From an uncultured Clostridia bacterium (lineage in GTDB: Bacteria; Bacillota; Clostridia; Oscillospirales; Ruminococcaceae): a stretch of DNA of 44,250 nt. Below are positions 6,836 through 15,713 of the stretch, in pieces. Every line of letters begins with the position of its first letter. Position 1 is the first letter of the stretch. The notes under the pieces were generated by a model that made no database searches, was not told the origin of the DNA, and was given only the letters and a program-made list of their open reading frames with translations. Position numbers and translations under genes: made by a program. The stretch covers positions 1 through 44,250 of the forward strand of contig CANDEV010000021.1 of assembly GCA_947383835.1 (NCBI GenBank), given 5' to 3'.

Positions 6836-8077
6836 TTATGATTTTGTTTTAACGGAAAAAGGCTTTGAAGCCTTGCCGGCCGTGTATTTTCCGGTAGACC
6901 CTTTAAGAGCGGCAACCTTGAATTTGTAAGACGTTCCGCTTTCAAGACCGCTGACAGTACATTTTGTTCCGCTTACGTCCTTGTATTTTTCATATTTTCC
7001 TGTAGAGGTATTGTAAATATATACTCTGTACGCGTCCGCACCGCTGACCGCCTCCCATGAAAGCAGTACCCTGCTGCTTGAGCTTGAAGCGTTTATGTCA
7101 GTCGGAGCGGAAAGCTTTCCGTCTGAGCTTGAAGACTCTTTATCGGCAACTGCTGCGTATGTGTATTTTACCTTTTTCTCTTTCGCCCAATCCGCCGCGG
7201 GAGAACCTTTTGTTACGGTAAGAGTTATGGCTTTTGGCGTATACTGTGCAGCTTCGTAATAAAATAAGTAGCTTGTACCCGGATAGCGAGTATATTTTTC
7301 GGAATATCCTGTTTTTCCGCCGGCAACATAAACGTCTGCGTCAAAATCCTCTTCGCCCTCTATAAAGGCGATGCAGTCCTCTTCCGTGGGGAAAAGCATC
7401 GCGTATCCGAAATGGAAATTTCCGATACCTTCGTTTTCGTTTATCTCAGTATTTGCTGGAATGGTCAGCTTTGTAAGGCTGAAGCAGTTCAAAAATGCTC
7501 CGCCGAATATTTCGGTGCATTTGCTCGGTATATTTATATTTGTCAGCGAATAGCAGTTTAAAAACGCATATTCGCCTATCCAAAACTTGTTTTCGTCACC
7601 TTTTATCTTCACTGTTGTAAGTGATTGACAGTTAGAAAAAGCCGACGTACCGATACCGTCTCTTATACTTCCGTTTATGGTAACGCTCTGAAGACTTATG
7701 CACTTATAAAATCCGCCCTGGCAAATGTCGGCGTCACCCTCGAAAACCACCTTTGTGAGCCGTGTACAGCCGGCGAACGCGTCCTCGCCGATAAAATCAC
7801 AGCTTGCAGGGAATGTCACGCTCGTTATGTTTTCATTTCCGTTGAACGCATTTGCACCTATGTAGCTTACTTCGTCCGGTATTTTAATGCTGCCGCCCTT
7901 GCCGTTATATTTGGATACATATTTAAGCCCGTCGCTGTCTGTCTTGACAGTAAAATCACTTGCCGCGGAAGCCGACACAGAGATCCCCTCAAGAGCGGTG
8001 TTTACGGGAATTACACCGCATACGCCCGCCGCCATAACGAATGAAACGGCTAAAGCCGCCAGTTTTTTTAACTGCAT
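6836..8077 (-). CDS. Secreted BspA-type leucine-rich-repeat protein with C-terminal FN3 domain
   Basis: 413 residues. A signal peptide (positive start MQLKK, hydrophobic 7-25, probable cleavage after the alanine-rich SVSASA near 38) is followed by LRR_5/BspA repeats of the form IGxxAFxNCxSLTxVxIP from about 45 to 215. A non-repeat middle region follows, and a fibronectin type III domain (SAPTDINASSSSSRVLLSWEAVSGADAYRVYIYN...) covers about 325-412. Such proteins lie outside the cell and usually bind host, polysaccharide or partner proteins; no catalytic residues are seen and no LPXTG or dockerin is visible. AAAGGAG precedes ATG 8077. Expressed alone from its own promoter. Confidence 0.85.
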   Translation of the reverse strand: MQLKKLAALAVSFVMAAGVCGVIPVNTALEGISVSASAASDFTVKTDSDGLKYVSKYNGKGGSIKIPDEVSYIGANAFNGNENITSVTFPASCDFIGEDAFAGCTRLTKVVFEGDADICQGGFYKCISLQSVTINGSIRDGIGTSAFSNCQSLTTVKIKGDENKFWIGEYAFLNCYSLTNINIPSKCTEIFGGAFLNCFSLTKLTIPANTEINENEGIGNFHFGYAMLFPTEEDCIAFIEGEEDFDADVYVAGGKTGYSEKYTRYPGTSYLFYYEAAQYTPKAITLTVTKGSPAADWAKEKKVKYTYAAVADKESSSSDGKLSAPTDINASSSSSRVLLSWEAVSGADAYRVYIYNTSTGKYEKYKDVSGTKCTVSGLESGTSYKFKVAALKGSTGKYTAGKASKPFSVKTKS

Positions 8078-8137
8078 ATTGCATTACTCCTTTAAAAATG
8101 CGGTATTAAACGTAACGCCGCTAGATTTTACATAATA

Positions 8138-8166
8138 ATTTTACTACGTTTTTTTAATTTTGTCAA
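8138..8166 (-). promoter_or_regulatory. Promoter for the LRR protein gene
   Basis: On the minus strand TTGACA (8166-8161), 17-nt spacer, TAAAAT (8143-8138), about 60 bp upstream of the start codon. Confidence 0.75.
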
Positions 8167-8245
8167 TACTTTTTTTACAAATCGGATAAAAATGCAATGA
8201 CTGTTTACAGTACCTTTCAGCGTCTAAAACAGCGAGCAGCTTTTC

Positions 8246-8902
8246 TTACTTTTTTTCGGCGATCAAAAACTTTATTTTCTTACCCTCTTCGGTAAACATT
8301 TTCTCATGCTCTGTGACTATATTGTCAGAGTAATCGCTTGCGTGGAGGTCGCGGGTCAGATATTTTACGGCAAAGCCTGCCTCGGAAAAATACTCCAGCG
8401 ACTCCTCGAAAAGCTCGTCGTCATCGGTCTTAAAGTGTATCTCGCCGCCGTCTTTAAGGAACACGCGGTACTGTTTAAGCTGACGGGTGTGAGTGAGGCG
8501 GCGTTTGTTGTGCTTGTCCTTTGGCCATGGATTGCAGAAGTTAATGTACAAACGGTCAATACGGTCGTTTTCGTCAAAGGACGTAAGTATCATTTCTATA
8601 TTCTGGGAAACCAGCTTGAGGTTTTCTACCTCTTTGTCTGCCTCGGCGAAAGCCTTTTCCACGGTGCGGCGGGCAACTCCAAGCATATCGCTTTTTATGT
8701 CCATTGCAAGCCAGTTTATATCGGGGTACTTTAACGCTGCCTGTGCGGCAAAGCCTCCCTTTCCGCAGCCAAGCTCGGCGTAAAGCGGCTTTCCGTCGTG
8801 GAAAACGGTATTCCATTTTCCTTTGTTCTCCTCGGCGTGTTCGATATAATAGGGGCAGACCGCCAATTCGGGTCTTGCCCATTTTTTCCTTCTTATGCGC
8901 AT
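8246..8902 (-). CDS. trmB: tRNA (guanine-N7-)-methyltransferase
   Basis: 218 residues. The class I SAM-binding motif is ELGCGKGGFAAQAALKYPDINWLAMDIK, and INFCNPWPKDKHNKRRLTH is the hallmark TrmB motif (PWPKxxHxKRR), followed by GGEIHFKTDD. The enzyme makes m7G46 in the variable loop of many tRNAs. ATG 8902 (MRIRRKKW) is chosen because AAAAGGAG lies directly upstream; the frame stays open for ten more codons but that upstream ATG has no site and lies at the -10 region. Own promoter at 8938-8966. Confidence 0.93.
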   Translation of the reverse strand: MRIRRKKWARPELAVCPYYIEHAEENKGKWNTVFHDGKPLYAELGCGKGGFAAQAALKYPDINWLAMDIKSDMLGVARRTVEKAFAEADKEVENLKLVSQNIEMILTSFDENDRIDRLYINFCNPWPKDKHNKRRLTHTRQLKQYRVFLKDGGEIHFKTDDDELFEESLEYFSEAGFAVKYLTRDLHASDYSDNIVTEHEKMFTEEGKKIKFLIAEKK

Positions 8903-8937
8903 TGTGGTTCTCCTTTTGAAATTATTTGGCAATATTG

Positions 8938-8966
8938 ATTATAGCACAAAAAAATTTTTTTCGCAA
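8938..8966 (-). promoter_or_regulatory. Promoter for trmB
   Basis: TTGCGA (8966-8961), 17-nt AT-rich spacer, TATAAT (8943-8938) on the minus strand. Confidence 0.65.
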
Positions 8967-9074
8967 CTGTTACGCAAATAAATTTTAATTTTGCGCACTC
9001 ATTATGCGGGCAACAATTTAAAGTAAGAAAAGCTTTGATATATGTGGTTTTGCAAAGATTATGAGGTTTGCTTG

Positions 9075-9137
9075 GATATACCAAATAAAGAAAAAAACAG
9101 CGTTTTTTCCGCTGTTTTTCTCTTTAATTGGTATATC
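9075..9137. terminator. Long bidirectional terminator-like inverted repeat
   Basis: GATATACCA (9075-9083) pairs with TGGTATATC (9129-9137); inside are an A/T-rich stem and ACAGCG/CGCTGT with T runs on both strands. It lies 120 bp past the chemotaxis gene stop and also upstream of trmB, so it should insulate the two. The rest of 8967-9259 shows no gene. Confidence 0.7.
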
Positions 9138-9259
9138 TCGCAGTTTGCGCTGGGTGTTTTATACTGCTTTTTTAGTCTTGACTTTTTTATACATCAAAAT
9201 GCATTTACACAGTTTATAATTCAGAACCCCAATATCCTCAAGCACCTGCAAACAGGCTC

Positions 9260-11251
9260 TTATCCTTGTTTAAGAACAAATTTGCTTGTGAGGTTCTGAA
9301 GCTCGGTCGCTTGACCGTTGAGTTCCTCTGCGGTAGCCGCGGACTGCTCTGCGGTAGCCGCGTTGGTCTGAACAACAGACGAAATTTGTGATACACCGGT
9401 ATCAACTTGTTCAATCATCATTGCTTGCTCCGTGGAAGCTATCGAAATATCGTTGATCAGTTTGATCGTCTGATTTGTAACGTCAACGGACGCGTTAAGC
9501 GCTTCCGCGGTTCCGTCAACAATATGCGAACCGCTTTCAACCGCTTCAATGGTTTGCTGAATGAGTTTTGTTGTATCGGCGGCAGCCTCTGCCGACTTGG
9601 ACGCAAGGTTTCTGACCTCGTCTGCGACAACGGCAAATCCCTTGCCCGCAGTACCGGCTCTCGCAGCCTCAACGGCGGCGTTAAGCGCGAGAATGTTGGT
9701 TTGGAATGAAATATCTTCAATTGTCTTGATAATGTTTGAAATTTTGTGAGATTTATCGTAAATGTTATTCATTGCAGTAACCATTTCTTCCATATGCTCG
9801 TTGGAAAGCGACATCTTTTCGCCCGCCTGATTTGCCTTCTGAGAAGCTTCTTCGGCATTTTGAGCGTTATTGTCAACCTTATCTTTAAGCGTTGAGATAA
9901 TGCTTGCAAGCTCTTGAATGGAAGAAGCCTGTTCGGTTGTTCCCGACGCAAGAGATGTAGCACCGTTTGCAATTTGCGCAGCGCCTTGATTAACGTGTGC
10001 GGCAGAAATATCGATCTGCTGCATAGTATCTGACAGTCCGTATGCAAGACTGTTCAGCGCTTCAATTATGCTCACGAAATCTCCGTTGAACTCGATCTGT
10101 TCTTGAATGTTAAAGTCACCGTCCGCAAGCTGTTTGCAAAGACGTGAAATTTCGCCCATATAACCGTTCAGTGAGTTTATTGTACTGTTGATAGAGTCCG
10201 CAAGCTGCCCTACTTCATCATTGGACATGTGTTCAACGTTTACATTAAGGTTGCCCGAAGCCACAGAGTTCATAACGCCAACCGTTTTCTTGATCGGGTT
10301 TGCAATGCCGTTCGCGGTGACAATACAAGCAACGATCGCTGCCGCGATAACAATAAGACCTACAATAATTGTAGTAACAATAGCGAGCGTGGTTTCGCCC
10401 ATCCACTCGTCTACCTCGGTCGTAACACCGATCACCCAGCCGTCCGTACCGCCGATCGGAGAATAAGCAAGGTATCTATCGATACCGCCGCCGCTGACCT
10501 GACCGCATACGGTTTCGTCATCGCTGGCCAATGCTATTGCCCTGCTTTCAAACTCGCTGCGGCAGTCAAACTCTGCATTGTCCTTGTGAGTGTGATTGAC
10601 ATTGTTCATTCCCTCATCAACGTATTTCTGATCCATACATGCGATATATGTACCGTTCTCGTCCATGATATAGGTTCTGCCCGTATCGCCTACGTGGATC
10701 TCGTCAATAATGTCATGAAGTATAGAACCTTCGATACCGAAATAAACAACGCCTAAAATTTCGCCGTTATTGAACCCGTCTTTTTTTATGGGAGCGCAAA
10801 AGTATATTATCGGTCTGCCGCCAACATCCTGCGGTCCGAATACAAATTCTTCGTTACCCATGCCCTTTATGTAACAATGGTCGGTTCTGTAGTCGATCAC
10901 ATCGTCAAGAGTTTCGTATCCCCAACCGTCCTTGTCAATATAACCGCGTTCCGAGAAGCCGTAAGTGTCAGCTCTTCTTTGAAGAAGCTCAAGCTTTTCT
11001 TCTATGGAATATTCTTCGCCCATACGCGGATCCATACCGATCTCTTTAACGATCGCCACATACCGAGACAAGCGGTTCTCCAAACGTACACTTGTCTGAA
11101 GCGCAAGCTCCGAAAGTGTGGTCTCAATTGTTGATCGAGTGCTTTGGAAGTTCAGATAGCTGCCTAAAATGCCGATCACAACAATGCCGATCACAACCAC
11201 CGACAAAATTCGCACAAGCAGCTTGCTTTTAACAGTATTTAGGATTTTCAT
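9260..11251 (-). CDS. Methyl-accepting chemotaxis protein with extracytoplasmic Cache-type sensor
   Basis: 663 residues. Transmembrane helix 1 at about 12-33, an outside dCache-like ligand domain at 34-285 (with IYFCAPIKKDG...GVVYFGIEG and GRTYIMDENGTYIA repeats), helix 2 at about 288-313, HAMP at about 315-370, then a long coiled signalling domain whose tip holds AAVEAARAGTAGKGFAVVADEVRNLA. The protein should cluster at the membrane and control CheA through CheW; the ligand is unknown, though Cache domains of this kind often bind amino acids or carboxylates. No che or flagellar genes are nearby. The start at 11251 has GAGG seven bases upstream; the ATG at 11275 has none. Promoter at 11326-11354. 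Confidence 0.9.
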   Translation of the reverse strand: MKILNTVKSKLLVRILSVVVIGIVVIGILGSYLNFQSTRSTIETTLSELALQTSVRLENRLSRYVAIVKEIGMDPRMGEEYSIEEKLELLQRRADTYGFSERGYIDKDGWGYETLDDVIDYRTDHCYIKGMGNEEFVFGPQDVGGRPIIYFCAPIKKDGFNNGEILGVVYFGIEGSILHDIIDEIHVGDTGRTYIMDENGTYIACMDQKYVDEGMNNVNHTHKDNAEFDCRSEFESRAIALASDDETVCGQVSGGGIDRYLAYSPIGGTDGWVIGVTTEVDEWMGETTLAIVTTIIVGLIVIAAAIVACIVTANGIANPIKKTVGVMNSVASGNLNVNVEHMSNDEVGQLADSINSTINSLNGYMGEISRLCKQLADGDFNIQEQIEFNGDFVSIIEALNSLAYGLSDTMQQIDISAAHVNQGAAQIANGATSLASGTTEQASSIQELASIISTLKDKVDNNAQNAEEASQKANQAGEKMSLSNEHMEEMVTAMNNIYDKSHKISNIIKTIEDISFQTNILALNAAVEAARAGTAGKGFAVVADEVRNLASKSAEAAADTTKLIQQTIEAVESGSHIVDGTAEALNASVDVTNQTIKLINDISIASTEQAMMIEQVDTGVSQISSVVQTNAATAEQSAATAEELNGQATELQNLTSKFVLKQG

Positions 11252-11325
11252 ATCGTGCCCTCTTTCCTCTTTCATAGGAGTTTTAGTAGTTTTAGTTATG
11301 AGTAATTAAACGCATACTATATGTT

Positions 11326-11354
11326 ATTTTATCACATAAATCGTAATTCTCCAA
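11326..11354 (-). promoter_or_regulatory. Probable promoter for the chemotaxis receptor gene
   Basis: TTGGAG (11354-11349), 17-nt spacer, TAAAAT (11331-11326) on the minus strand. The remainder of the 11252-11671 gap shows no convincing gene. Confidence 0.5.
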
Positions 11355-11619
11355 TTTGCTTGTCATAATTGGCACTTTTTTTGACACAATTGGTAGAAAA
11401 TTGGGGGTTGACTTTTGAAAAATGCAATATATTGTATCCCGAAAATTTGCTTTTGAGAAAGCCGCAGCAATTTTACTCCGAACGAACTGTCAGAGACTTG
11501 CAAAATCCGTTAAAATGCTGTATAATTATATTACAAAGGGAGTTTTATAAAGGAATAACCATATCTGCAAGTGCGGAATTATCCCGCCGGCATGCTGGGG
11601 AATCTGTCTCCTGCAAATT

Positions 11620-11649
11620 TTGTGCAGATATTTCAAGGATTGCTATAAT
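11620..11649 (+). promoter_or_regulatory. Probable promoter for the LytTR response regulator
   Basis: TTGTGC (11620-11625), 18-nt spacer, TATAAT (11644-11649), just upstream of the regulator's AGGAGAGG ribosome binding site. Confidence 0.4.
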
Positions 11650-11671
11650 TGTAAATTAGGAGAGGACTTGT

Positions 11672-12385
11672 ATGAAAATTGCGGTAGTTGACGATATTGC
11701 CGAGGAGCGTGAGCTTGCCCGCTCACTTGTTCGGAAATATGCGGCGGCGCACAATTTAACCGCTGAAATCGGCGAGTTTTCAAGTGCGGAAGAATTTCTC
11801 GCCGCAGATGAACGCTTTGATATTGCGCTTTTAGATATTTATATGAATAAAATGAACGGCATTGACGCGGCGCGTGAGATCCGCAAGACTAATGACCAAA
11901 TGGAGCTGATTTTCCTTACCACAAGCCGCGATTTTGCGGTTGAGGCTTTTGCGGTGAATGCCGCTAATTATCTTGTAAAACCGTATTCATGGGAACAATT
12001 ATTTGAAGCGCTGGACAGAATATTGAGGGAAAAAGCGACGCCCGAACCGACCGTAACGCTCCGCTGCGAAATCGGATTGCAGACGTTTGAACTGCGGGAT
12101 GTGGAGTTTTTCGAAGTGCAGAAACACAATCTCTACATAAATCTCTCTGACGGAAATCGTTTAACTGCACGGCTGTCAATGAAACAGCTCCGTGAGGAAA
12201 TCGGAAAAAACGCAGATTATATACCATGCGGAGCGAGTTATCTTGTGAATTTGCATCATATCGTTTCACTTAACAATCTTACGCTGATAACAAAAGTAGG
12301 GCGAAAAATTCCCGTTCCGCGCAGGAGTGTTTCCGAAATAGAAAAAGCGTATCTCGATTATTGCAGAAAAGCAGTGGGCAGATGA
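11672..12385 (+). CDS. LytTR-family response regulator (AgrA/VirR type), orphan
   Basis: 237 residues. Receiver domain at 1-118 with the acidic pair VVDDIAEE (Asp7, Asp8), phospho-acceptor Asp55 in LLDIYM, Thr83/84 in FLTTS and Lys103 in YLVKPYS. A LytTR DNA-binding domain covers about 130-235 (FFEVQKHNLYI, LREEIG, RRSVSEIEKAY). Such regulators bind paired direct repeats and often control virulence, bacteriocin or envelope genes after phosphorylation by a histidine kinase. No kinase or autoinducing-peptide gene is adjacent, so its signal partner is elsewhere. AGGAGAGG lies just ahead of ATG 11672. The following 427 bp to feoB are without a clear gene. Confidence 0.88.
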   Translation: MKIAVVDDIAEERELARSLVRKYAAAHNLTAEIGEFSSAEEFLAADERFDIALLDIYMNKMNGIDAAREIRKTNDQMELIFLTTSRDFAVEAFAVNAANYLVKPYSWEQLFEALDRILREKATPEPTVTLRCEIGLQTFELRDVEFFEVQKHNLYINLSDGNRLTARLSMKQLREEIGKNADYIPCGASYLVNLHHIVSLNNLTLITKVGRKIPVPRRSVSEIEKAYLDYCRKAVGR

Positions 12386-12747
12386 TCTAAAACCTGAACG
12401 AAAATTCGGATTGGATAGGAATTTTGACGATATTTTTATTCCCAAATGCGCGGAGAGCATATCAACATCATTTAATTTACCAAATAATATATCAATTAAG
12501 AGTTTCATTTTAATTTTATTACAGCTTTATTACAGCATTTCCGCAAAACTCTACATATAGCAGCTCCTGAAATGTTTACACGAGATTTTGTATGTATCGG
12601 TTTCTTGTACTCAAAAATGATGTTTCACAGGCGGTAGTAATGACAAAACAGATATGGTTATTGTTTTCAGTATTGCTGCCGTATTTAGCATTTCGGAATT
12701 GAATACATTTTGAAATATAGTTATAAATATACATATTAAGCAAAAAT
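12386..12747. other. Intergenic stretch without recognisable gene
   Basis: AT-rich sequence between the convergent response regulator and feoB. A leftward open frame (12508 into the regulator gene) begins MKLLIDILFGKLNDVDMLSA, but it has no ribosome binding site and runs antisense into the regulator. I see no structured RNA or repeat here. Confidence 0.5.
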
Positions 12748-12784
12748 ATCGCCGCACAGCTTTTATATTAGCTTGTGCGGCGAT
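12748..12784 (-). terminator. Rho-independent terminator after feoB
   Basis: ATCGCCGCACA (12748-12758) pairs with TGTGCGGCGAT (12774-12784) with inner AGCT pairing; on the minus strand it is followed by ATATTTTTG. It lies about 30 bp past the feoB stop. Confidence 0.85.
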
Positions 12785-12812
12785 CAGCCATTTTTCTGAA
12801 AAAAATTTTTTA

Positions 12813-14966
12813 TCAGCCTTTAACACGTAAATTCCGTGTCAGTCGTGTGCTTTCCTTGTAAGGCTTCGCAAGCATATAGATCATAAATGCAAGGGCAGCA
12901 AGGGCGAAAATAAGTCCGATAATATTTACCGAGCCTGTGAAAAGGAGTCCGAACTGGTAGACCATAAGGGATACCGCATAGGCAAATACGCACTGATAGC
13001 CGATAGCGAAAGCCGTCCACCTTGCGCTGTTCATCTCACGCTTGATAGCTCCCATTGCTGCGAAGCAGGGGGCGCACAAAAGGTTGAATATCAGATAGGA
13101 AAACGCTGAAAGCTGCGTGAATGCAGCCGCAACGCTGCCCCATATCTCGTCTCCGTTTTCCGCAAGCTCGCCGTCAAAGTGGAAGAGCATACCAAAGGTC
13201 GATACCACATTTTCCTTTGCAACAAGTCCTGTGACCGTGGCAACGGAAGCCTGCCAGTTGCCCCAGCCGAGGGGCGCGAATATGGGCGCAAGTATATTAC
13301 CGAAGCCTGCAAGTACGGAATTGTCGATATCCTCAACCATGCCGAAGGAGCCGTTCTCAACGCCGAAGCCCTGTAAGAACCATATAACGACCGTGGAGAG
13401 CAGAATTATCGTCCCCGCTTTTTTTATAAACGACCAGCCTCTCTCCCACATGGAGCGGAGAATGTTTCCGACCGTGGGCATATGATAGGCGGGAAGCTCC
13501 ATTACAAATGGCGCGGGATCGCCCGCAAACGGCTGTGTTTTTTTCAAAATGATACCCGAAACGATAATTGCAGCAACGCCGATAAAATATGCCGCAGCGC
13601 CTACCCAGCCCGCGTTTCCGAAAAGCGCGCCGGCAATAAGTCCGATAATGGGGAGCTTAGCGCTGCATGGGATAAAAGTGGTGGTGATGATAGTCATGCG
13701 CCTGTCACGCTCGTTTTCAATGGTACGGCTCGCCATGATACCGGGTACGCCGCAGCCTGTGCCGATAAGCATTGGTATAAAGGATTTTCCCGAAAGACCG
13801 AATTTGCGGAAAATCCTGTCCATAACAAAAGCGATACGCGCCATATAGCCGCAGGATTCCAAAAAAGCAAGGAAAATGAACAGCACAAGCATTTGCGGTA
13901 CAAAGCCAAGCACCGCGCCCACGCCGCCGATAATTCCGTCCACGATAAGGCTTTGCAGCCAGCCCGCGCAGCCTATATTTTCGAGGAATGTGTTCGCGCC
14001 GTCGGTTATCCAGCCGCCGAAAAGTGTATCGTTTGTCCAGTCGGTCACCCAGCCGCCCACAGTACTTATGGAAACATAGTAAACGACAAACATTACCGCA
14101 GCAAAAATAGGCAGAGCTAGAATCCTGTTGGTAACTATCTTATCTATTTTATCCGAGACTGTCATTCCGCCCCTGTTCTTCTTTTTAAGGCAGCCCTTGA
14201 TTATCGAAGCAATGTAAATATATCTCTCGTTGGTGATAATGCTTTCGCTGTCGTCGTCCATTTCTTTTTCGGCGGCGACAATATCCTGTTCGATGTGGGA
14301 TTTTTTCTCCGCGGAAATATTCAGCATTTCCAGCACCTTTTCGTCCCGCTCAAATATTTTTATTGCGTACCACCGCTGCTGTTCCTCCGGAACGTCGTGC
14401 AGAACAGCTTCTTCAATATGCGCCACAGCGTGCTCGACGCAGCCGCAAAACTTGTGCATGGGGACGGTCTTTTCTCCCGACCGAGCCGCCTCTATTGCAG
14501 CGTTTGAAGCTTCGTTGATACCAGTGCCCTTAAGCGCGGAAATTTCCACGACCCTGCAGCCAAGCTCAGAAGCAAGTTGCTCCGTGTTTATGCTGTCTCC
14601 GTTTTTGCGGACAACGTCAATCATATTTACAGCGCAGACAACGGGTATGCCAAGCTCAACGAGCTGGGTGGTGAGGTACAGATTTCTTTCCAGATTTGTT
14701 CCGTCGATGATGTTCAAAATCGCGTCTGGACGTTCCCCGATAAGGTAATTTCTCGCAACCACCTCCTCAAGGGTGTAGGGGGAGAGGGAGTAAATTCCCG
14801 GCAGGTCGGTAATAATGACGTCCCTGTGACCCTTCAGCCGCCCCTCCTTTTTTTCAACTGTAACTCCGGGCCAGTTTCCAACAAACTGATTGGAACCCGT
14901 CAGCGCGTTAAAAAGCGTGGTTTTGCCTGCGTTCGGATTTCCCGCAAGCGCTATCTTGATATCCAT
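12813..14966 (-). CDS. feoB: Ferrous iron transport protein B
   Basis: 717 residues. The N-terminal G domain starts MDIKIALAGNPNAGKTTLFNALTG (P-loop about residues 9-17), with the switch region VGNWPGVTVEKKEG, G3 DLPGIYSL and G4 NMID. A helical GDI domain follows, then from about residue 280 a polytopic membrane part with two Gate repeats (GCGVPGIMASRTI, PCSAKLPII; CAPCFAAMGAIKRE) whose conserved cysteines lie on the iron path. FeoB is the main GTP-dependent Fe(II) importer of anaerobes. AAAGGA precedes ATG 14966. It is the last gene of feoA-feoA-feoB, but the 106-bp gap before it holds two metal-box motifs and a possible internal promoter, so it may also be started separately. Confidence 0.97.
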   Translation of the reverse strand: MDIKIALAGNPNAGKTTLFNALTGSNQFVGNWPGVTVEKKEGRLKGHRDVIITDLPGIYSLSPYTLEEVVARNYLIGERPDAILNIIDGTNLERNLYLTTQLVELGIPVVCAVNMIDVVRKNGDSINTEQLASELGCRVVEISALKGTGINEASNAAIEAARSGEKTVPMHKFCGCVEHAVAHIEEAVLHDVPEEQQRWYAIKIFERDEKVLEMLNISAEKKSHIEQDIVAAEKEMDDDSESIITNERYIYIASIIKGCLKKKNRGGMTVSDKIDKIVTNRILALPIFAAVMFVVYYVSISTVGGWVTDWTNDTLFGGWITDGANTFLENIGCAGWLQSLIVDGIIGGVGAVLGFVPQMLVLFIFLAFLESCGYMARIAFVMDRIFRKFGLSGKSFIPMLIGTGCGVPGIMASRTIENERDRRMTIITTTFIPCSAKLPIIGLIAGALFGNAGWVGAAAYFIGVAAIIVSGIILKKTQPFAGDPAPFVMELPAYHMPTVGNILRSMWERGWSFIKKAGTIILLSTVVIWFLQGFGVENGSFGMVEDIDNSVLAGFGNILAPIFAPLGWGNWQASVATVTGLVAKENVVSTFGMLFHFDGELAENGDEIWGSVAAAFTQLSAFSYLIFNLLCAPCFAAMGAIKREMNSARWTAFAIGYQCVFAYAVSLMVYQFGLLFTGSVNIIGLIFALAALAFMIYMLAKPYKESTRLTRNLRVKG

Positions 14967-15021
14967 TTTGCATCGATCCTTTCATATTTTTATTTGGACG
15001 GAATTTCCGTTCCGATAAGGC

Positions 15022-15055
15022 GTTAGATAATACTAACCTTATTAGTTACCGCTAA
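15022..15055. promoter_or_regulatory. Two GTTAG-N6-CTAAC metal-regulator boxes upstream of feoB
   Basis: GTTAG-ATAATA-CTAAC (15022-15037) and TTAG-TTACCG-CTAA (15042-15055) follow the same half-site and six-base spacing as boxes at 15539 and 15572. They resemble the DtxR/IdeR/MntR operator core (TTAGGTTAGSCTAACCTAA). A minus-strand TTGGGA-17-TAATAA overlaps the second box, a possible internal feoB promoter. Confidence 0.65.
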
Positions 15056-15072
15056 CCTATATCCCAAAAAAA

Positions 15073-15294
15073 TCAGCCGATCTCGATCATTTCGGCGTCG
15101 GCTTTTCTAAGGGAAAGCTCGTATCCGCGGACGGTAATTTCAATAGGATCTCCCAGCGGAGCCACCTTGCGGACGTAAATATCCGTCCCCTTTGTGATAC
15201 CCATATCCATTATTCTTCGTTTTACCGCGCCCTCTCCGCAAAGCTTTTTTACCGTAACGGTCTGACCTATCTTCGCATTTTTCAATGTGGACAT
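15073..15294 (-). CDS. feoA: FeoA-family protein (second copy, next to feoB)
   Basis: 73 residues with the SH3-like FeoA fold: start MSTLKNAKIGQTVTVKKLCGEGAVKRRIMDMGITKGTDIYVRKVAPLGDPIEITVRGYELSLRKADAEMIEI. RIMDMGITKGT and GDPIEITVRGYELSLRKADA are the family motifs. FeoA is a small cytoplasmic partner required by FeoB, probably acting on its G domain. It starts 12 bp after the upstream feoA, with a GGAG-type site before ATG. Two non-identical FeoA proteins before FeoB is a common Clostridial arrangement. Confidence 0.93.
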   Translation of the reverse strand: MSTLKNAKIGQTVTVKKLCGEGAVKRRIMDMGITKGTDIYVRKVAPLGDPIEITVRGYELSLRKADAEMIEIG

Positions 15295-15306
15295 AAAATC
15301 ATCTCC

Positions 15307-15519
15307 TTAAACCATAATTTTCTGCGCCATTTCTTTTGAAACAGCAACTCTGGAATCCTTGACGCTCACGATAACGTTTCCGCTTATTTCGCTTATGACC
15401 GTTACCGCGGAGCCTGCCACAAAGCCAAGGTTTTCAAGGAATTTCCTTGTGTCGGGATTGCCTCCAACCTTTTTGATTATGTTCTCCTCGCCTGTGTTTG
15501 CAAGTGTAAGCGGCATCAT
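15307..15519 (-). CDS. feoA: FeoA-family protein (first copy)
   Basis: 70 residues: MMPLTLANTGEENIIKKVGGNPDTRKFLENLGFVAGSAVTVISEISGNVIVSVKDSRVAVSKEMAQKIMV. The FLENLGFVAGSAVTV and SRVAVSKEMAQKIMV segments are FeoA motifs. It is the first gene of the feo operon, preceded by AAGGAG and a 5' region with a promoter and two metal boxes. It differs clearly from the second FeoA, so the pair may form a heteromeric or sequential partner for FeoB; that is inference. Confidence 0.9.
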   Translation of the reverse strand: MMPLTLANTGEENIIKKVGGNPDTRKFLENLGFVAGSAVTVISEISGNVIVSVKDSRVAVSKEMAQKIMV

Positions 15520-15538
15520 ATATACACTCCTTCTTCGA

Positions 15539-15626
15539 GTTAGTTAAGACTAACATATTGGCAAATTCTTTGGGTTAGTATTGGCTAACCCTTTATTATA
15601 TTACTCCATATTTTCCCGAATGTCAA
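15539..15626 (-). promoter_or_regulatory. feo operon promoter with two metal-regulator boxes
   Basis: Minus-strand TTGACA (15626-15621), 17-nt spacer, TAATAT (15603-15598). Just downstream lie GGGTTAGTATTGGCTAACCC (15572-15591) and GTTAG-TTAAGA-CTAAC (15539-15554), covering the start of transcription and the leader. Their position is right for metal-dependent repression. Confidence 0.75.
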
Positions 15627-15675
15627 GGGGTTTTTATAACCTTTCCAATTTTTATTGAATATGTACAGATTTACA

Positions 15676-15692
15676 GGTTAGCTTTAGGTAAC
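15676..15692. promoter_or_regulatory. Degenerate metal-regulator box upstream of the feo promoter
   Basis: GGTTAG-CTTTAG-GTAAC keeps the half-sites and six-base spacing with one mismatch. It lies between the DUF2325 stop and the feo -35 box. Confidence 0.45.
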
Positions 15693-15713
15693 TTAACGGT
15701 AAATTTGTACAAA

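Noticed and set aside
11369..11659. Rightward 96-codon frame before the response regulator
   Set aside because: No ribosome binding site, odd composition, and it contains the probable regulator promoter.
12266..12508. Leftward open frame MKLLIDILFGKLNDVDMLSA...
   Set aside because: Lacks a ribosome binding site and its second half is antisense to the response regulator; the first part looks protein-like, so a decayed fragment cannot be ruled out.
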